Position numbers and translations under genes: made by a program
The notes under the pieces: model-generated
Seen by the model: only the letters and a program-made list of their open reading frames with translations
What the model was told of the DNA's origin: nothing
The model's database searches: none
Origin: Pseudozyma flocculosa PF-1
Taxonomy: Eukaryota > Basidiomycota > Ustilaginomycetes > Ustilaginales > Ustilaginaceae
Assembly (NCBI RefSeq): GCF_000417875.1
Contig: NW_006920887.1
Location: forward strand, 149,489 to 183,063
Direction of reading: 5' to 3'
Length of the DNA: 33,575 bases
Shown: positions 1 through 10,290 of the stretch, piece by piece
How the letters are laid out: every line of letters begins with the position of its first letter
Position numbering within the stretch: position 1 is the first letter of the stretch

Positions 1-967
1 CATTCCCTCCCACCGCCTTTGGACACTTTTGCACGTGTGACAGGGCCGGAACACTGGCGAACAAGCCAGACACTCTGGGAATTATTCATTTGGTACGAGA
101 CAAGATGGCAGACGGTGGTGATGGTGATGATTGATTGCTAGGACGGTGTCTTGGGCGGTGGCGAGGCATTCCCGGGCTGGGCTGCTGGGCGGACAGGTGT
201 TGGTCTCTCTCAACGACCCCATGCACGCTTGGACCCGTCGTGCCGGTTGGCACCCCACTTTTCGGTGCAACCTGCAGGGGAAAAAGCGTGCAAGCACGTA
301 CGCGCGAGGCCGGCCGGCGCCCGCGTGCGTGCGAGAGGGGGCACGGCCAGGGCGAGCCGCTGCCGGGGTCGCCCAAGGCAAGCAAGACTACTCGGTAGGG
401 CTGTGTTCGGCTCGGCAGCACACGAGGACATTTCAGGGTTGCCAGATGTGTCGCAGGCAGGTTGAGGAGGGGGTTCCTTCTTTCCAACGAGCATCGACGT
501 CCTCCCTTCTTGGCTCGCCATTCCTCACCCCTCTCTGTCTCTTTCCACAACCTCTTCTAGGGCTGGACCGTCAATCTCGCTCCACGACGCCTCCTCTTTC
601 GCTCTTCGTCGTCCTGGACCATCGTGGCTCTCCCCTTGGCGCACCGGGCTCAGGTCTCGTACCGCTCCGCCCTCACTTTGGACGTCACCCAGCTGCCTCG
701 AATCTCTGCGCCAACACGCCTGCGTTCCATCAAAAGAGATCTTGGGCGTCATTCAGCCGGCTATCGGCCCTGATTCTTCTTGGCGCGTCCAGCTTCTGCA
801 CGCCGACAGCGAACCGGAACATGCTCTAGAGGTGCAACACGGCCGCGCCTTGACGAGTCCCCCGGCCGGCTGGCTCATCTGGCTCTCCCTCTGCCAGCAA
901 GTCTCCGCCGCGACGCAACCGCCAGGTCATTCCATCGTTCAGCTTGGCCTCTCGCCCCTCGGAAAGG
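1..967. other. Intergenic region upstream of the Sec7 gene
   Basis: I see no convincing gene here. Several open frames overlap on both strands but none shows a recognisable domain, which is expected from GC-rich DNA with few stops. The right half is pyrimidine-rich on the + strand (about 470-760), as is usual for fungal promoters and leaders. A minimal upstream ORF (ATG CTC TAG, 821-829) lies 138 bp before the first in-frame ATG of the Sec7 gene; it matters only if transcription starts upstream of it. Confidence 0.5.
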
Positions 968-3900
968 ATGCTTGCCTCGGCCGGTTTGCAGGCCGCCGCG
1001 GCGGGGTCCAGTGACGCAGCCATGAGTGCCGGCCAGCCTCGTCATGTGGATGCGTTGACTCGCAACGGCTCCATCGCTCGTTCCGATGCCATCGCCAAGC
1101 TCAAGAGAGCGGCCTCGCAAAGGGAGATGAGGACGAAGCCGCCAAGTGGCCATCCACCTGGCCCGCAGTCCACAGGCAGCGGAGGGCCGTCTCCGGCGCA
1201 GATCCTGCCAAAGGACGCCTCGACCCCTCTGATAGCCACGGAGCCGCCTACGTCTCAGACCCCGTCACACCAACTCGGTGGGTCTGCCGCCGCCAGTCCG
1301 TCCAGGAACATAGGTCCGCCCACGGCCTTAGCACAGCTGCGCGGGGCAGACTTTAGGCCGGAAGCTCTACCGTTGGACTCGCCCCCGGTTTCAGCGGGCG
1401 ACGCATTTTCCGCAGTGGCTCCTGCGGCGGACCACCTCCAAACGCCGACGGCCGAGATCAACAGCGAGCGCTCACTCTCTCCCTTGGTAGCTCTGCGCGA
1501 CCGTGCAGCGGCAAGGTCTCCGCTGCCTTCGCTCGAACAGCTACGCGCTCGCATTCTGCACGAGAGGGAGGCCGCTGGCCTGCAGCGAAGTGCCAGTACT
1601 AGCGCCGCCAGTCAGGCCGCCCGAGCGTATGCATTGGAGAAGCTGCTCGGCACCAGCAGCACCGATCGCTTCTACGACCATTCCAAGGAGGGCACCTTGA
1701 TCGAGCGAGGCGCTGCCACGCCCTCGCCAACGCTGGCCAAACATCCGGAAAGTTCGAGCGACAACGACGAGGGCATGGTCAGCGATGGAGCAACAGCCCG
1801 CTCGCCTCGCCGTGACAGGTCCTCGCTTCGACGCAGCAGGACGATCGGAGGGCTCAGCGCCATGGCGGAGAAGCAAAGGAAGGCAGCCTTCGTCGAAGGT
1901 GTTTTCCTCGCCGTTCCTGGCGCCAACTCCAATCGACTATCCAGGGTCAGGCAACAGACGTACGGGCTGCAAAACTCGACGGTCGATTCGAGCACGGCGT
2001 CAGCACCAACGACGTCTCCTGAACCCGGGGCAGGCCCGGCTGCAAGCGTTGCGCCGCTGGAGATGGCCGCCGTGACCCGGTCAGTCTCACAAAGGCAGAT
2101 CGCACGCACCGAAATGATTCGCAAGCTTTCCACACGGGGACGCGCAACGAATGCTAGCGACGTCGAGGACTCGCAGCCGTCGTCGTCGATGAGCTCGCTT
2201 TCAGCCTCTCCATTGCCCTTTGGTCTGGCCAGGCGTACACAGGCGGCGCCGGCGACGATCGCCCGTTCAGACTCGAGCAGACCGGATGCGGTCGAAGCTT
2301 CCACGGCAATCCCAACAGCACCACCCGGTCACGTCGAAGGGATCGCGAGCACCTGGAGCGGGCTCGATGCATCTCCGCAATTGCCGGCAACATCTGATTC
2401 GAACCAGCAGCCCTCGACGATCCTCTTTCCGGTGGATGGCTCTCAGACACTGGCACCGTCCCTGCCCTTCACCCCAGCATCAGGGTTGTGGACCCCCCCA
2501 GGCGGATCCAGCCTGTCAACGGATCGGACGCCTCCTTGTTATGAAGCGGGTGCCGACACTTCCTACAGCGGCGATGACAGCGACGATGGGAGCGATCCTC
2601 AAGGCGCGTACGACAGTCACGATGCCGACGATGATGCTTTCTACGGCCTTTATGGATCCCCACGCGAGGACGGCGAAAACGTGCGGAGTGAAGGCGGCCC
2701 GGGCGTCCCCGCCGGCGTCGTGAAGCGGCCAGACGCGAGGGCCGCCCTGTCGGGGATGGGCGGCATCGCTCCGACGCAGGCCCCGTCTGCTCAGAAGCCA
2801 GCGGACGAGCCGGCTCGCAGCCCACGGCTGATCCGTGCGCCTATCAAGGACCGTGCTGGCCAAACATCTGCCGTCCCCTCTCTACCGCCACCACTCCAGA
2901 CCTCTGGTCTCAACGACGGCGGTATGCCGTCAACGCCTCCATCGCAGCCTTCGTTCCGGCATCCGGCATCAGTCCCCTGCGACACGTCGCCAAATTACGA
3001 GCTTGAGATGGAAGATATCCGGAAGTCCTCCATCCTGACGATCAGCCCAGGTGGTATCAACGTCCCGTTCCGATTCTTCGACCACGACACCAACCCGTAT
3101 CCCGGTCGAGAAAGGACCGCAATCGCGTCACGGGGCCAGGGCTCGGGCGATTGGCCGCTGTCCGTGGACTCTTCGGTATCCCTCCCTTCTGGACGGGAAA
3201 GCGTGGACGCGTTGGCCGGCATCGGTTTCCGCGGGTCTGGAGACATGCCGCCCTATGCCGATGATGGCTCTGGAGACAATGATCGAGCAGGTGAGTCTCT
3301 TGCACCGAATCACGCCGGGACAGCCACATCGGAGGCAACCCCGGATCTTCAGCATGCTGACTCGCATGGGCTCGATGTTTGCCGACGGGCCTCGTCCTCT
3401 GTCGACCCAGCCTACGACTCTATCGCTCCGGCAAACTCGGGTCTGGACGCAGGCTACGGTGCTATGGATTCAAGGCGTCTAGCCACCGACTTGGATCCGA
3501 GCTCGATTTCGGCCGACGGGGGCCGAGGTTCAACCCTGTTGACAGTGCCGTCTCTCCGAGCCAACCCGTCGGAGCGTCTGAACGCCATCCTGGGATCCAG
3601 CTTCGTGCGCGAATACGCCCGAGACACCGACTTTGATCTTCACAGCCGAGCCTCGCACGATGAAGCCTCGTCCGCACACGAGCGGGTACCTGAAGTAGAT
3701 TTTTTGGAGCCCGAAGAAGGCAGCCAGGCGCAGACGATCGAGACGGAGACCGAATACGTCGGCCAAACGAGCTCTGGCAGGTCTGAGAGTGGCAACATTC
3801 GCGTCAAGGCACAGACGAGCGATTGGGCGCAGGACCCGTCCGACAATGAGCTCGACGACCATTACCTTCGCAAGGCCGATCGCATGGCGGCGGAGCTAGG

Positions 3901-6900
3901 TCGCTTGACAAGAGAAACGCGGGCGAATCGCCTCGCCGACGAGCCGAATGCGTCGGCATGGCGTGACAACCTCAATACCGCGCCGGATGGGCACGTGCCC
4001 TCCGTTGTGCGGAGAGATCGCGGCCAAGGCGCTGCCGCTCTTCCCAACACGGGGCAGCCATCGCCATCGCCGTTTCCGCCCTCGCCGTCTCAAGAGGCTA
4101 TCGTTCAGGCTACATTCCAGCGCCGATGGGCAGCTTCTGCGGCGGCAACACCGACTGGTGCTGAGACCGGCTCCAACCATCCTGCGGGGAGCCTGAAGTC
4201 CGAGGCAAGCTCTTCTCAGAACAGAGAAGCCGATTCCGGATCCGGGTTGCGGCCGGGTGGCGGCGCAGCATCACAGGCAGCTCGCCGGACGCATTCGCAT
4301 CAAGCGTCCATTGACAGCCTGATCTCTGCCCTCGACGCGGGGGGCACCTTGAAAGCACCGTCTGGCCTGTCGCGGGCTGCTTCCGCACGCACTGCGGTCC
4401 GAGTACCCTTGACCGTGCAGGCTGCCACGAGCATCCCGGCACCGATGCGCAGCGTGCCGGCAACCTCTGGACCGCAGCTGACCAGCCTCCTGTCCAATGA
4501 CAAGCTGGCACCGTTCCCTGGTCTGATCCCCACGGCCACCTCCGGCAGAGCCGTCAATCATTCGGGTCCGGCCTCGACCCAGGACCATGCCCTACACGAA
4601 GGTTTCCGAACGGCCTCTGCTCAATTGCGATCGCAACCGCACTCGAATCTGCAATCGTCGCAGCCGCACTTGCAACCGTCCGGATCTGCCACACCCATTG
4701 CCGTGCCGGCCATTCTGAGCCCCGCGCCTGACAGTGGCAGCGAAAAGCCGGAGACGGACAAGCCAAGCAGCTTCTTGACTACGCTTCGCCGGAAGGCGTC
4801 CGGCGCTTTTGTGGGCAATCACGCTCGCACTGGCTCCAAGGACGGCTTCTGGTCTCGGAAGGCAAGCATCAAACGATCAAACTCTGCGGTCAAAGCAGGC
4901 AAATCAGGGCGCGAAGCCCGTGCCCTCAAGATTGAGCATCCACACCACGTCGGCGGTCCGGTGCAGATCATCTCCCCATGGAGACACGAGGCCAATCAAA
5001 ATTCGCCCGCCTCTGTGTCGACCGGCGGCAGTCCGGACATCCTGCATACTCTCGGCACGTTTCCAGAGAGCACCAGCTCGGGCAAGCTTCGCGAAGACCT
5101 CGAGGACGGCAGTGCAGACGCCGGCGTCTCAACCGCAGCGGCCGGCGCCACGGCTGGTCTGGCTCCAGCGACCGTCGCCATGGCGAGGCGATACAGCCGC
5201 ATGTTGACAGACACGCGAGCGCCGATGGCTGTGCCAGGTGTCCTCCCCGCCACGTCCCTGGATCCCCCGAGGAAACTGCTTCTGGACGAGCCCGTCTTCC
5301 AGGTGATCAGCGCCACCACGATCAAGGACCGCTACCTCTTCCTCTTCAGCGACATCTTGGTCATCGCCAAGCCCATCGCACCGCCAGGAGGAAGGGCTCC
5401 CGATGGCGAAGCGACGAAACTGAAGGGCGCCGCCGTCCTGCCAGACTCGCGGTGGAGTTTCTCCGTCAAGAACATCTTGGAACTCGCCCGCGTCAAAGTC
5501 AGCATCACGGCCAGCTCCAGGCGCTCTCCGGCCAAGTCTCGCGCCAAGAATCCGACGCTGCTGGCTTTTGTCGAACACTTTGCAAAGGACCCGGAAGACG
5601 CTGTACGGACCCTGCTGGCACGAACCAAGCTACATGACTCCAGCGCATCTATTGGCCAGCTGCTCTATCAGACTCCTGAACTCGACAGGGGCGTGTTGAC
5701 GGCCTACCTCACCGCGCCATCCCGCCGAGACCTGTTGGCCGCGTACGTTTCTCAACACCGCCTCACCGGGGTTTCGATCGAATCGGGCCTTCGGAGCCTA
5801 TTGCTGGAGCTGCGCTTTCCTCCGGACGTCAAATCCTTCGAGGCCGTGCTCGTCAACTTTGCTCGGCACTGGGTAGCCTGCAACGCGGCGTTGGTCAAGC
5901 CAGGCTTCACCTTTGAGCTCGCCTCGGATCTCGTCTTCGCAATCATGGCGCTGAACGACGCTTTGCACTCGACGTCAGGGGCGTCCGAGATGCGCTCTGC
6001 GACGGCGCCGACCACTCCTGGCTTTTTCAGCGAGCCATGCGGTGACCTGTCCAAGGCTGACTTCCTCGAGGTTTTCCGACAGCACGATCCTGGCGCGGTT
6101 CTGTCTGACCGCACCCTCGGCCGCATCTACCTCAGCGTTCGGTCGGAGCCAATCGCCCAAGCTCTCTCCGCGGATGAGGACAGAGTCACCATCTGGATCA
6201 AGGGCGGCAAGCTTCCGTCGAGGTTGACATATGGCCAGCCGTCCCAGCCCGTCACTCTGTGCATCCCTGCCGCTGACCCAGATCTGGCGATCCGGCTCTA
6301 CGCTCAGGATATGACATTCGAGCCTCCTATTCTCACCTTCGGAAAGTCGTGCGAGGCGAGTTTCACCATGACGAGCAAGTCTCTAGGACAAAAACACGTC
6401 ATTTTCGTCCGCGCCGGGCGCAACGCCCGGCTCTACGCGGGAAACGAGGTACAGCTACCCGGGGCAGGCCAGCTCGAGGTGCAAGGCGTGGCGGAGCAAG
6501 CCGAGGCAGACGTGCCGCTACCACGGAGCCTCGCCGTCGTCATTGAGCGCGCCTTCATGAAGCACAGCTTCACCATCACGTCTCACGAGTCCGACGGCGC
6601 GAAGCGTCACTTCATGCTCAGTTTCGAGAGCGAGGCCAAAATGCTGGGTTGGACACGCGCCATCGAGCGGTCTTCAAGAACACTACAGGCCGACCTCGGA
6701 TACGGGCTCGGGATTAGTGCCGGTCGCTTCGGCGAGCAGGAAGAGCGTCCGAACCCGTCTATGCCACTCAGCGCGCGGAGCCGCCGTGCGGCAGATGCCA
6801 TTGCTTTGCAAGTGCTTTGGGAAACGCTGGTCGCCAGCGACGACGCGGCAGGATTCGAGCGAGGTCCTGGCCTAAGCCGCTCAGCAACCGTCCACGTTCC

Positions 6901-7327
6901 CACGCTCACTACATCGCGGCACCCGGCCATGCTCTCAGCCGCACCTCTGTTGGACCGACAAGCATCGACAAGCCGTCACTATTACGCTGGCGGCGCCGTC
7001 GGACAGCACGAGCGCGACCTCCTCATCGCCTCTTCGAAGGCAAGCGCGACACAAGGCAAGCACGGCGAGCCGGCGGCCGCAGAATCCTCGGCGCCCAAGG
7101 GTCCCGGCGCCGGGCACACAAAAGGCGCTGCGTCGCTCTCCTCTGCCCCGGTACCAGGCGACAAGCGCCAAGCGACGATGGCCAAAGCGCCGGAAGCTGC
7201 GGCCAACAAGGACGCGGCCGAGAAGAAGGAGCTCGCGGGCGAGGAAGTCGTGACGATTTGCAGGCAAAACAGCCTTCTCCCGCTCGTTCTGGCCCATCTC
7301 GATTCTCTCGCGGCGGGCACGGTCTGA
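968..7327 (+). CDS. Sec7-domain Arf guanine-nucleotide exchange factor-like protein with PH regions
   Basis: One uninterrupted frame encodes about 2119 residues. The first about 1430 residues are Ser/Pro/Ala-rich and probably disordered. A PH-like segment begins near residue 1435 (LLLDEPVFQV, then DRYLFLFSDILVIAKP). A Sec7 domain follows at about 1530-1745 and resembles fungal Sec73/Sec74/Syt1-type Arf-GEFs. A conserved C-terminal region includes a second PH-like stretch (HSFTITSHESDG, then a WTRAIE helix) near 1860-1905. Family role: loading GTP on Arf GTPases in vesicle traffic and membrane polarity. The Sec7 active site is divergent: where most members have FRLPGEAQ this one has LRFPPDVK, so the catalytic Glu position is Asp (about residue 1620), and the second motif reads ALNDALH instead of MLNTDLH. 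Activity is therefore uncertain. The start is the first in-frame ATG (968, A at -3); ATG 1022 (G at -3) is an equally good alternative giving 2101 residues. It ends tail-to-tail with the SET gene. Confidence 0.85.
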   Translation: MLASAGLQAAAAGSSDAAMSAGQPRHVDALTRNGSIARSDAIAKLKRAASQREMRTKPPSGHPPGPQSTGSGGPSPAQILPKDASTPLIATEPPTSQTPSHQLGGSAAASPSRNIGPPTALAQLRGADFRPEALPLDSPPVSAGDAFSAVAPAADHLQTPTAEINSERSLSPLVALRDRAAARSPLPSLEQLRARILHEREAAGLQRSASTSAASQAARAYALEKLLGTSSTDRFYDHSKEGTLIERGAATPSPTLAKHPESSSDNDEGMVSDGATARSPRRDRSSLRRSRTIGGLSAMAEKQRKAAFVEGVFLAVPGANSNRLSRVRQQTYGLQNSTVDSSTASAPTTSPEPGAGPAASVAPLEMAAVTRSVSQRQIARTEMIRKLSTRGRATNASDVEDSQPSSSMSSLSASPLPFGLARRTQAAPATIARSDSSRPDAVEASTAIPTAPPGHVEGIASTWSGLDASPQLPATSDSNQQPSTILFPVDGSQTLAPSLPFTPASGLWTPPGGSSLSTDRTPPCYEAGADTSYSGDDSDDGSDPQGAYDSHDADDDAFYGLYGSPREDGENVRSEGGPGVPAGVVKRPDARAALSGMGGIAPTQAPSAQKPADEPARSPRLIRAPIKDRAGQTSAVPSLPPPLQTSGLNDGGMPSTPPSQPSFRHPASVPCDTSPNYELEMEDIRKSSILTISPGGINVPFRFFDHDTNPYPGRERTAIASRGQGSGDWPLSVDSSVSLPSGRESVDALAGIGFRGSGDMPPYADDGSGDNDRAGESLAPNHAGTATSEATPDLQHADSHGLDVCRRASSSVDPAYDSIAPANSGLDAGYGAMDSRRLATDLDPSSISADGGRGSTLLTVPSLRANPSERLNAILGSSFVREYARDTDFDLHSRASHDEASSAHERVPEVDFLEPEEGSQAQTIETETEYVGQTSSGRSESGNIRVKAQTSDWAQDPSDNELDDHYLRKADRMAAELGRLTRETRANRLADEPNASAWRDNLNTAPDGHVPSVVRRDRGQGAAALPNTGQPSPSPFPPSPSQEAIVQATFQRRWAASAAATPTGAETGSNHPAGSLKSEASSSQNREADSGSGLRPGGGAASQAARRTHSHQASIDSLISALDAGGTLKAPSGLSRAASARTAVRVPLTVQAATSIPAPMRSVPATSGPQLTSLLSNDKLAPFPGLIPTATSGRAVNHSGPASTQDHALHEGFRTASAQLRSQPHSNLQSSQPHLQPSGSATPIAVPAILSPAPDSGSEKPETDKPSSFLTTLRRKASGAFVGNHARTGSKDGFWSRKASIKRSNSAVKAGKSGREARALKIEHPHHVGGPVQIISPWRHEANQNSPASVSTGGSPDILHTLGTFPESTSSGKLREDLEDGSADAGVSTAAAGATAGLAPATVAMARRYSRMLTDTRAPMAVPGVLPATSLDPPRKLLLDEPVFQVISATTIKDRYLFLFSDILVIAKPIAPPGGRAPDGEATKLKGAAVLPDSRWSFSVKNILELARVKVSITASSRRSPAKSRAKNPTLLAFVEHFAKDPEDAVRTLLARTKLHDSSASIGQLLYQTPELDRGVLTAYLTAPSRRDLLAAYVSQHRLTGVSIESGLRSLLLELRFPPDVKSFEAVLVNFARHWVACNAALVKPGFTFELASDLVFAIMALNDALHSTSGASEMRSATAPTTPGFFSEPCGDLSKADFLEVFRQHDPGAVLSDRTLGRIYLSVRSEPIAQALSADEDRVTIWIKGGKLPSRLTYGQPSQPVTLCIPAADPDLAIRLYAQDMTFEPPILTFGKSCEASFTMTSKSLGQKHVIFVRAGRNARLYAGNEVQLPGAGQLEVQGVAEQAEADVPLPRSLAVVIERAFMKHSFTITSHESDGAKRHFMLSFESEAKMLGWTRAIERSSRTLQADLGYGLGISAGRFGEQEERPNPSMPLSARSRRAADAIALQVLWETLVASDDAAGFERGPGLSRSATVHVPTLTTSRHPAMLSAAPLLDRQASTSRHYYAGGAVGQHERDLLIASSKASATQGKHGEPAAAESSAPKGPGAGHTKGAASLSSAPVPGDKRQATMAKAPEAAANKDAAEKKELAGEEVVTICRQNSLLPLVLAHLDSLAAGTV

Positions 7328-7985
7328 CAAAAAGCGAGCTCGACCCATCTTGTTGACGGCGTGCGCTCCTCAGGCGGGTATCGGTTCCCCCGCCGCATCC
7401 ACCCTCCCCCCAAGTTCCCCCTACCCCTCGAGATCTCCGGTCCAATCCCTGGAGACGCGATTCGCGTTCTCTACGACTCGACTCGTCGGGTTGTTCCTCC
7501 GTATCATTTGTCACAGCAGCACCGACCGAGCCTCTTTCTCGCCCGCAACTCCCCTCATCGTCATCAGATCAGCATTTTTAGGCTCGTTGGAAGTGTGCAA
7601 AAATTCGGTGACCATCTCGTGACAATGTCGGGCGCGTCACCTCTTTGGGTATCTGCCACGGCTTGGATCTCGTCGGGGCGACTGCGGCCGCAGATGCAAT
7701 GGGCAGGTGGGGTGCGTTGGCCATCTCGGCTGGCGCCCAAGGGGGCGGATAGGACTCTCTTGTCGCTCATGGTGCGCGGGCGCGGTCTCGTTGACCGTCG
7801 CGACGAGGTTATATGTTGCTCGCGGTGCGTCTGCGGGGATCTCGCGATGGTCGTGTTTCGACGTGTGTTTTTGCCCCTCTTTTGCTCCTGGAACACGGCG
7901 GCCTGCGGGATGACACTCGTGCGCTGCTTGTAAGCTTTGCTCGAGGCGGCATCGGTATACGGCTATTCGACGACGGGCCCAAGCA
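7328..7985. other. Convergent intergenic region
   Basis: This stretch separates the stop codons of the Sec7 gene (+) and the SET gene (-) and should hold both 3' untranslated regions and polyadenylation sites. I see no conserved coding segment, RNA gene or strong repeat in it. Confidence 0.5.
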
Positions 7986-9749
7986 TCAGCCAAACACGAA
8001 GCCTCGGCAGTTGGACGCGCCGCAGAGGCACTTCATCCTCTTGGTGCCGGGCTTGGTGCCCTGCTCGACCTGGATTTGGTTGAGCCTCTTGACCATGTCG
8101 TCGACCTCTTCCGCGGAGGTGTAAGAGAAGTTGAGCTCGTCGCCGGCCTCGATGTTGCGCAGGGCGAAAAAGCAGAAAAAGGGCCTCCAGATGCTGCCTT
8201 CCTCGATCCAGACCGGCCAGGTGGCGAGGTTAGGGTCGCAGCTGTGGTTGAAGAACCTGGTGAAGTTGCCGTGGAGCGCACCGTCGACGGTGAGCTCGTT
8301 TGCCTCTTGCTGATCCTCGTAGAAGAGGCTGAGATCCTCCGCCCTCGCCTGGTCCTCGGGCTCGAGGCTAAGGTAGTTGTCCGGCTCTTCTCGGTATCGG
8401 GCCTCCCATTCGGCAAGCTCGGCCTCGAGCTCGGCTTGCCACCTGCGGCTCCACTCGCCTTTCCTCTTTGCTTCGACAATCTGACGGTCGTTGAACTCTT
8501 TGAGCTGTTTGGCCGTCACTTTGTGTTCCCTGTGCGCCTGGTAGAGGTCCATGAGTCGGGTCCAGTCGTTGACACGCTGCATCAATTGCTCCTCGGTCAT
8601 CGTGCGACCTTCGGGTGAGCTGGCCAGCCGCTTGCGCATCGTCTCGAGCTTGATCGGATGGGGATCAATGGTGAAGTGGTAGGTGCTGCCGACGTCTTCG
8701 TAAACGATGGCGCGACGATCCGCCTCGGCGTCGCTGACGAGTTCGCCGCTGTAGATGCCGATGAAGGTGTGCCTCTTTATACGGTGCCGGGCGCGCACAC
8801 CCCATCCGTAGTGCTGATGCTTGAAGAACTCGATCTCGACGCGGCGTCCCTTCTGGACGACGCGGTTGGTGCAAGCAGACGAGCAGCCGCACTTGCTGTT
8901 ACATTCGAAGATCGGGTAGGTGGGCACCATCATGTCCTGCAGCGTGCCGTCGGCGTTGTAGGCGCTGTGTTGTAGGAAGAGCGCAGAGACGTGAACGCCC
9001 CGGAACAGGTTGAGTGGTTAGAGGGACGAGGAGGTCAGCGATGCGACGAGGGACAGGGAGGCTCAACTGGCCACGTCGTGAAGATGCCACGGGACGGCAC
9101 GAATACAAGCCGGGCCCACTCACAACTGCTTGGATTCCTTGTAGATGTTGAGAGTATCGAAACGGACCGCCTTCTGAAAGCACTTGCAAGTGGCCGGGTT
9201 GCAGGCATCGTCTTCGCAGTCGCAGCCTTGGAGCTCGCTGGGATCGCTCGGTGGTATGGTGTCGTCGTGGACGTAGCCGTTGACCCAGACAAAGTCGTAC
9301 GGAGGGCAGCCATCGGCCGGACCCTGAGGGTGGTCATTGACGATGGCGACCTCGAGTGAGCTGCCCTCCTGATCTTGGATCCAGGCCTTGTAAATCTGGG
9401 CCTGACGCAACGCCTCCTGCGCCGCAGCTCCAGGGTCGTTGAAGAACGGGTTGGGAGAGGTGCGAAGGGCCTTCTGGATGTTTTGGAGGACATCGACCTC
9501 GAGATTCCTGCGAAGGTCCTTGCGAGCGCGCAGGCTGGAGCACGACTTTACCTTTTCATCGGACCAGGAGAGGATGGCCGAGGTGCTGGCTGCGTTGGAT
9601 GCGGTTGTGGGCTTCCTTGCAGGTGCCGGGCTAACCGCTGCTGCGTGCGTTGAGACCAGGCCGGGTGAAGATGGCGGTGAAGGGGAAAGGTCGGACGAAG
9701 GTCCAGATACGGAGGCGTCGCGATGCTGGGTGCCGATGTCGAGGGTCAT
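7986..9749 (-). CDS. SUV39/Clr4/DIM-5-type histone H3K9 methyltransferase (SET domain)
   Basis: Two exons, complement(9124-9749) and complement(7986-8964), with a 159-bp intron (donor GTGAGT, branch CTAAC, acceptor ACACAG), give 534 residues. The join makes KQFAYNADG, matching the Clr4-like FAYD segment. Pre-SET has the nine zinc-cluster cysteines (176, 178, 183, 188, 190, 230, 234, 236, 240). SET motifs present are GWGVR (262-266), RFFNHSC (445-451) and ELNFSY with the catalytic Tyr (490). Post-SET is CLCGASNC (Cys 521, 523, 528). All elements needed for an active lysine methyltransferase are visible, and the family methylates H3K9 to form heterochromatin. Two oddities: about 115 Glu/Arg-rich residues (314-431) are inserted inside SET between YHFTIDP and ELTVDG, and the N-terminal 130 residues show no chromodomain, unlike Clr4/SUV39 but like DIM-5. 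The start ATG has G at -3 (ACGGCCATGA). Confidence 0.92.
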
Positions 9750-10290
9750 GGCCGTGCTGGCTGGGAACGCACTCGGGTTGCAGCGGTCTGCCTCGACCAG
9801 GGTCGTTAAGCGTGGCTGTAATGGTTGCGGTTCGTGAAGAGGAGGCGAACGTGTGAGAGAAAGGGGGCAGATGTCGCTCGCTCGCTACTGCGGTGGCGGG
9901 GCGCGGTGGGTTCAGGAGCGGGTTGGCTCGCGAGCGAGTCGGAGGCCGGGATGCATGCGTGCGTGGATTGTTGCGGCGCGCGAGGGATCGAGGCGGACGC
10001 AGGGGCACAGAGATGGGCTGGTATCCGGGTCAAGGGACGAGGTACGCTACCAGGTTGAGGCCAACGATGACCAATGGAAGGATTTCGGCAGGGTAGTAGT
10101 GTGTGCAGGTGAGGGTGGGAAGCAAAGTGAGGTTGGCCCAGCAGCGCTGGAAGGTTAGGCAGGGTTGGTCGCCCGCGCAAGCCAATGCGGCGTCAACCAA
10201 CACCTGCTGGACCCTGGCGCATGCCGGTTGCCTGGCTGCAAGGGTTTGTCTATATGTGATATTTTTTAAGTTTAAATCGGCACACCACCA
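9750..10290. other. Intergenic region between SET gene and tRNA-Gly
   Basis: Presumed promoter of the SET gene (transcribed leftwards) plus the 5' flank of the tRNA. No coding segment is supported. The last about 40 bases (10248-10279) are strikingly AT-rich (TATATG, then a run of T and TTTAAAT), in contrast with the GC-rich surroundings. Confidence 0.5.
10248..10279 (+). promoter_or_regulatory. AT-rich TATA-like block upstream of tRNA-Gly
   Basis: An isolated AT-rich island lies 12-43 bases before the tRNA 5' end and contains TATATG, GATATTTTTT and TTTAAAT. Some fungi use upstream TATA elements for RNA polymerase III genes, so I infer a TBP/TFIIIB positioning site. It is distinct in composition, but its function is an inference. 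Confidence 0.45.

Noticed and set aside
131..829. A frame of about 230 codons before the Sec7 gene
   Set aside because: No ATG-supported conserved product is recognisable, and the pyrimidine-rich composition fits a promoter.
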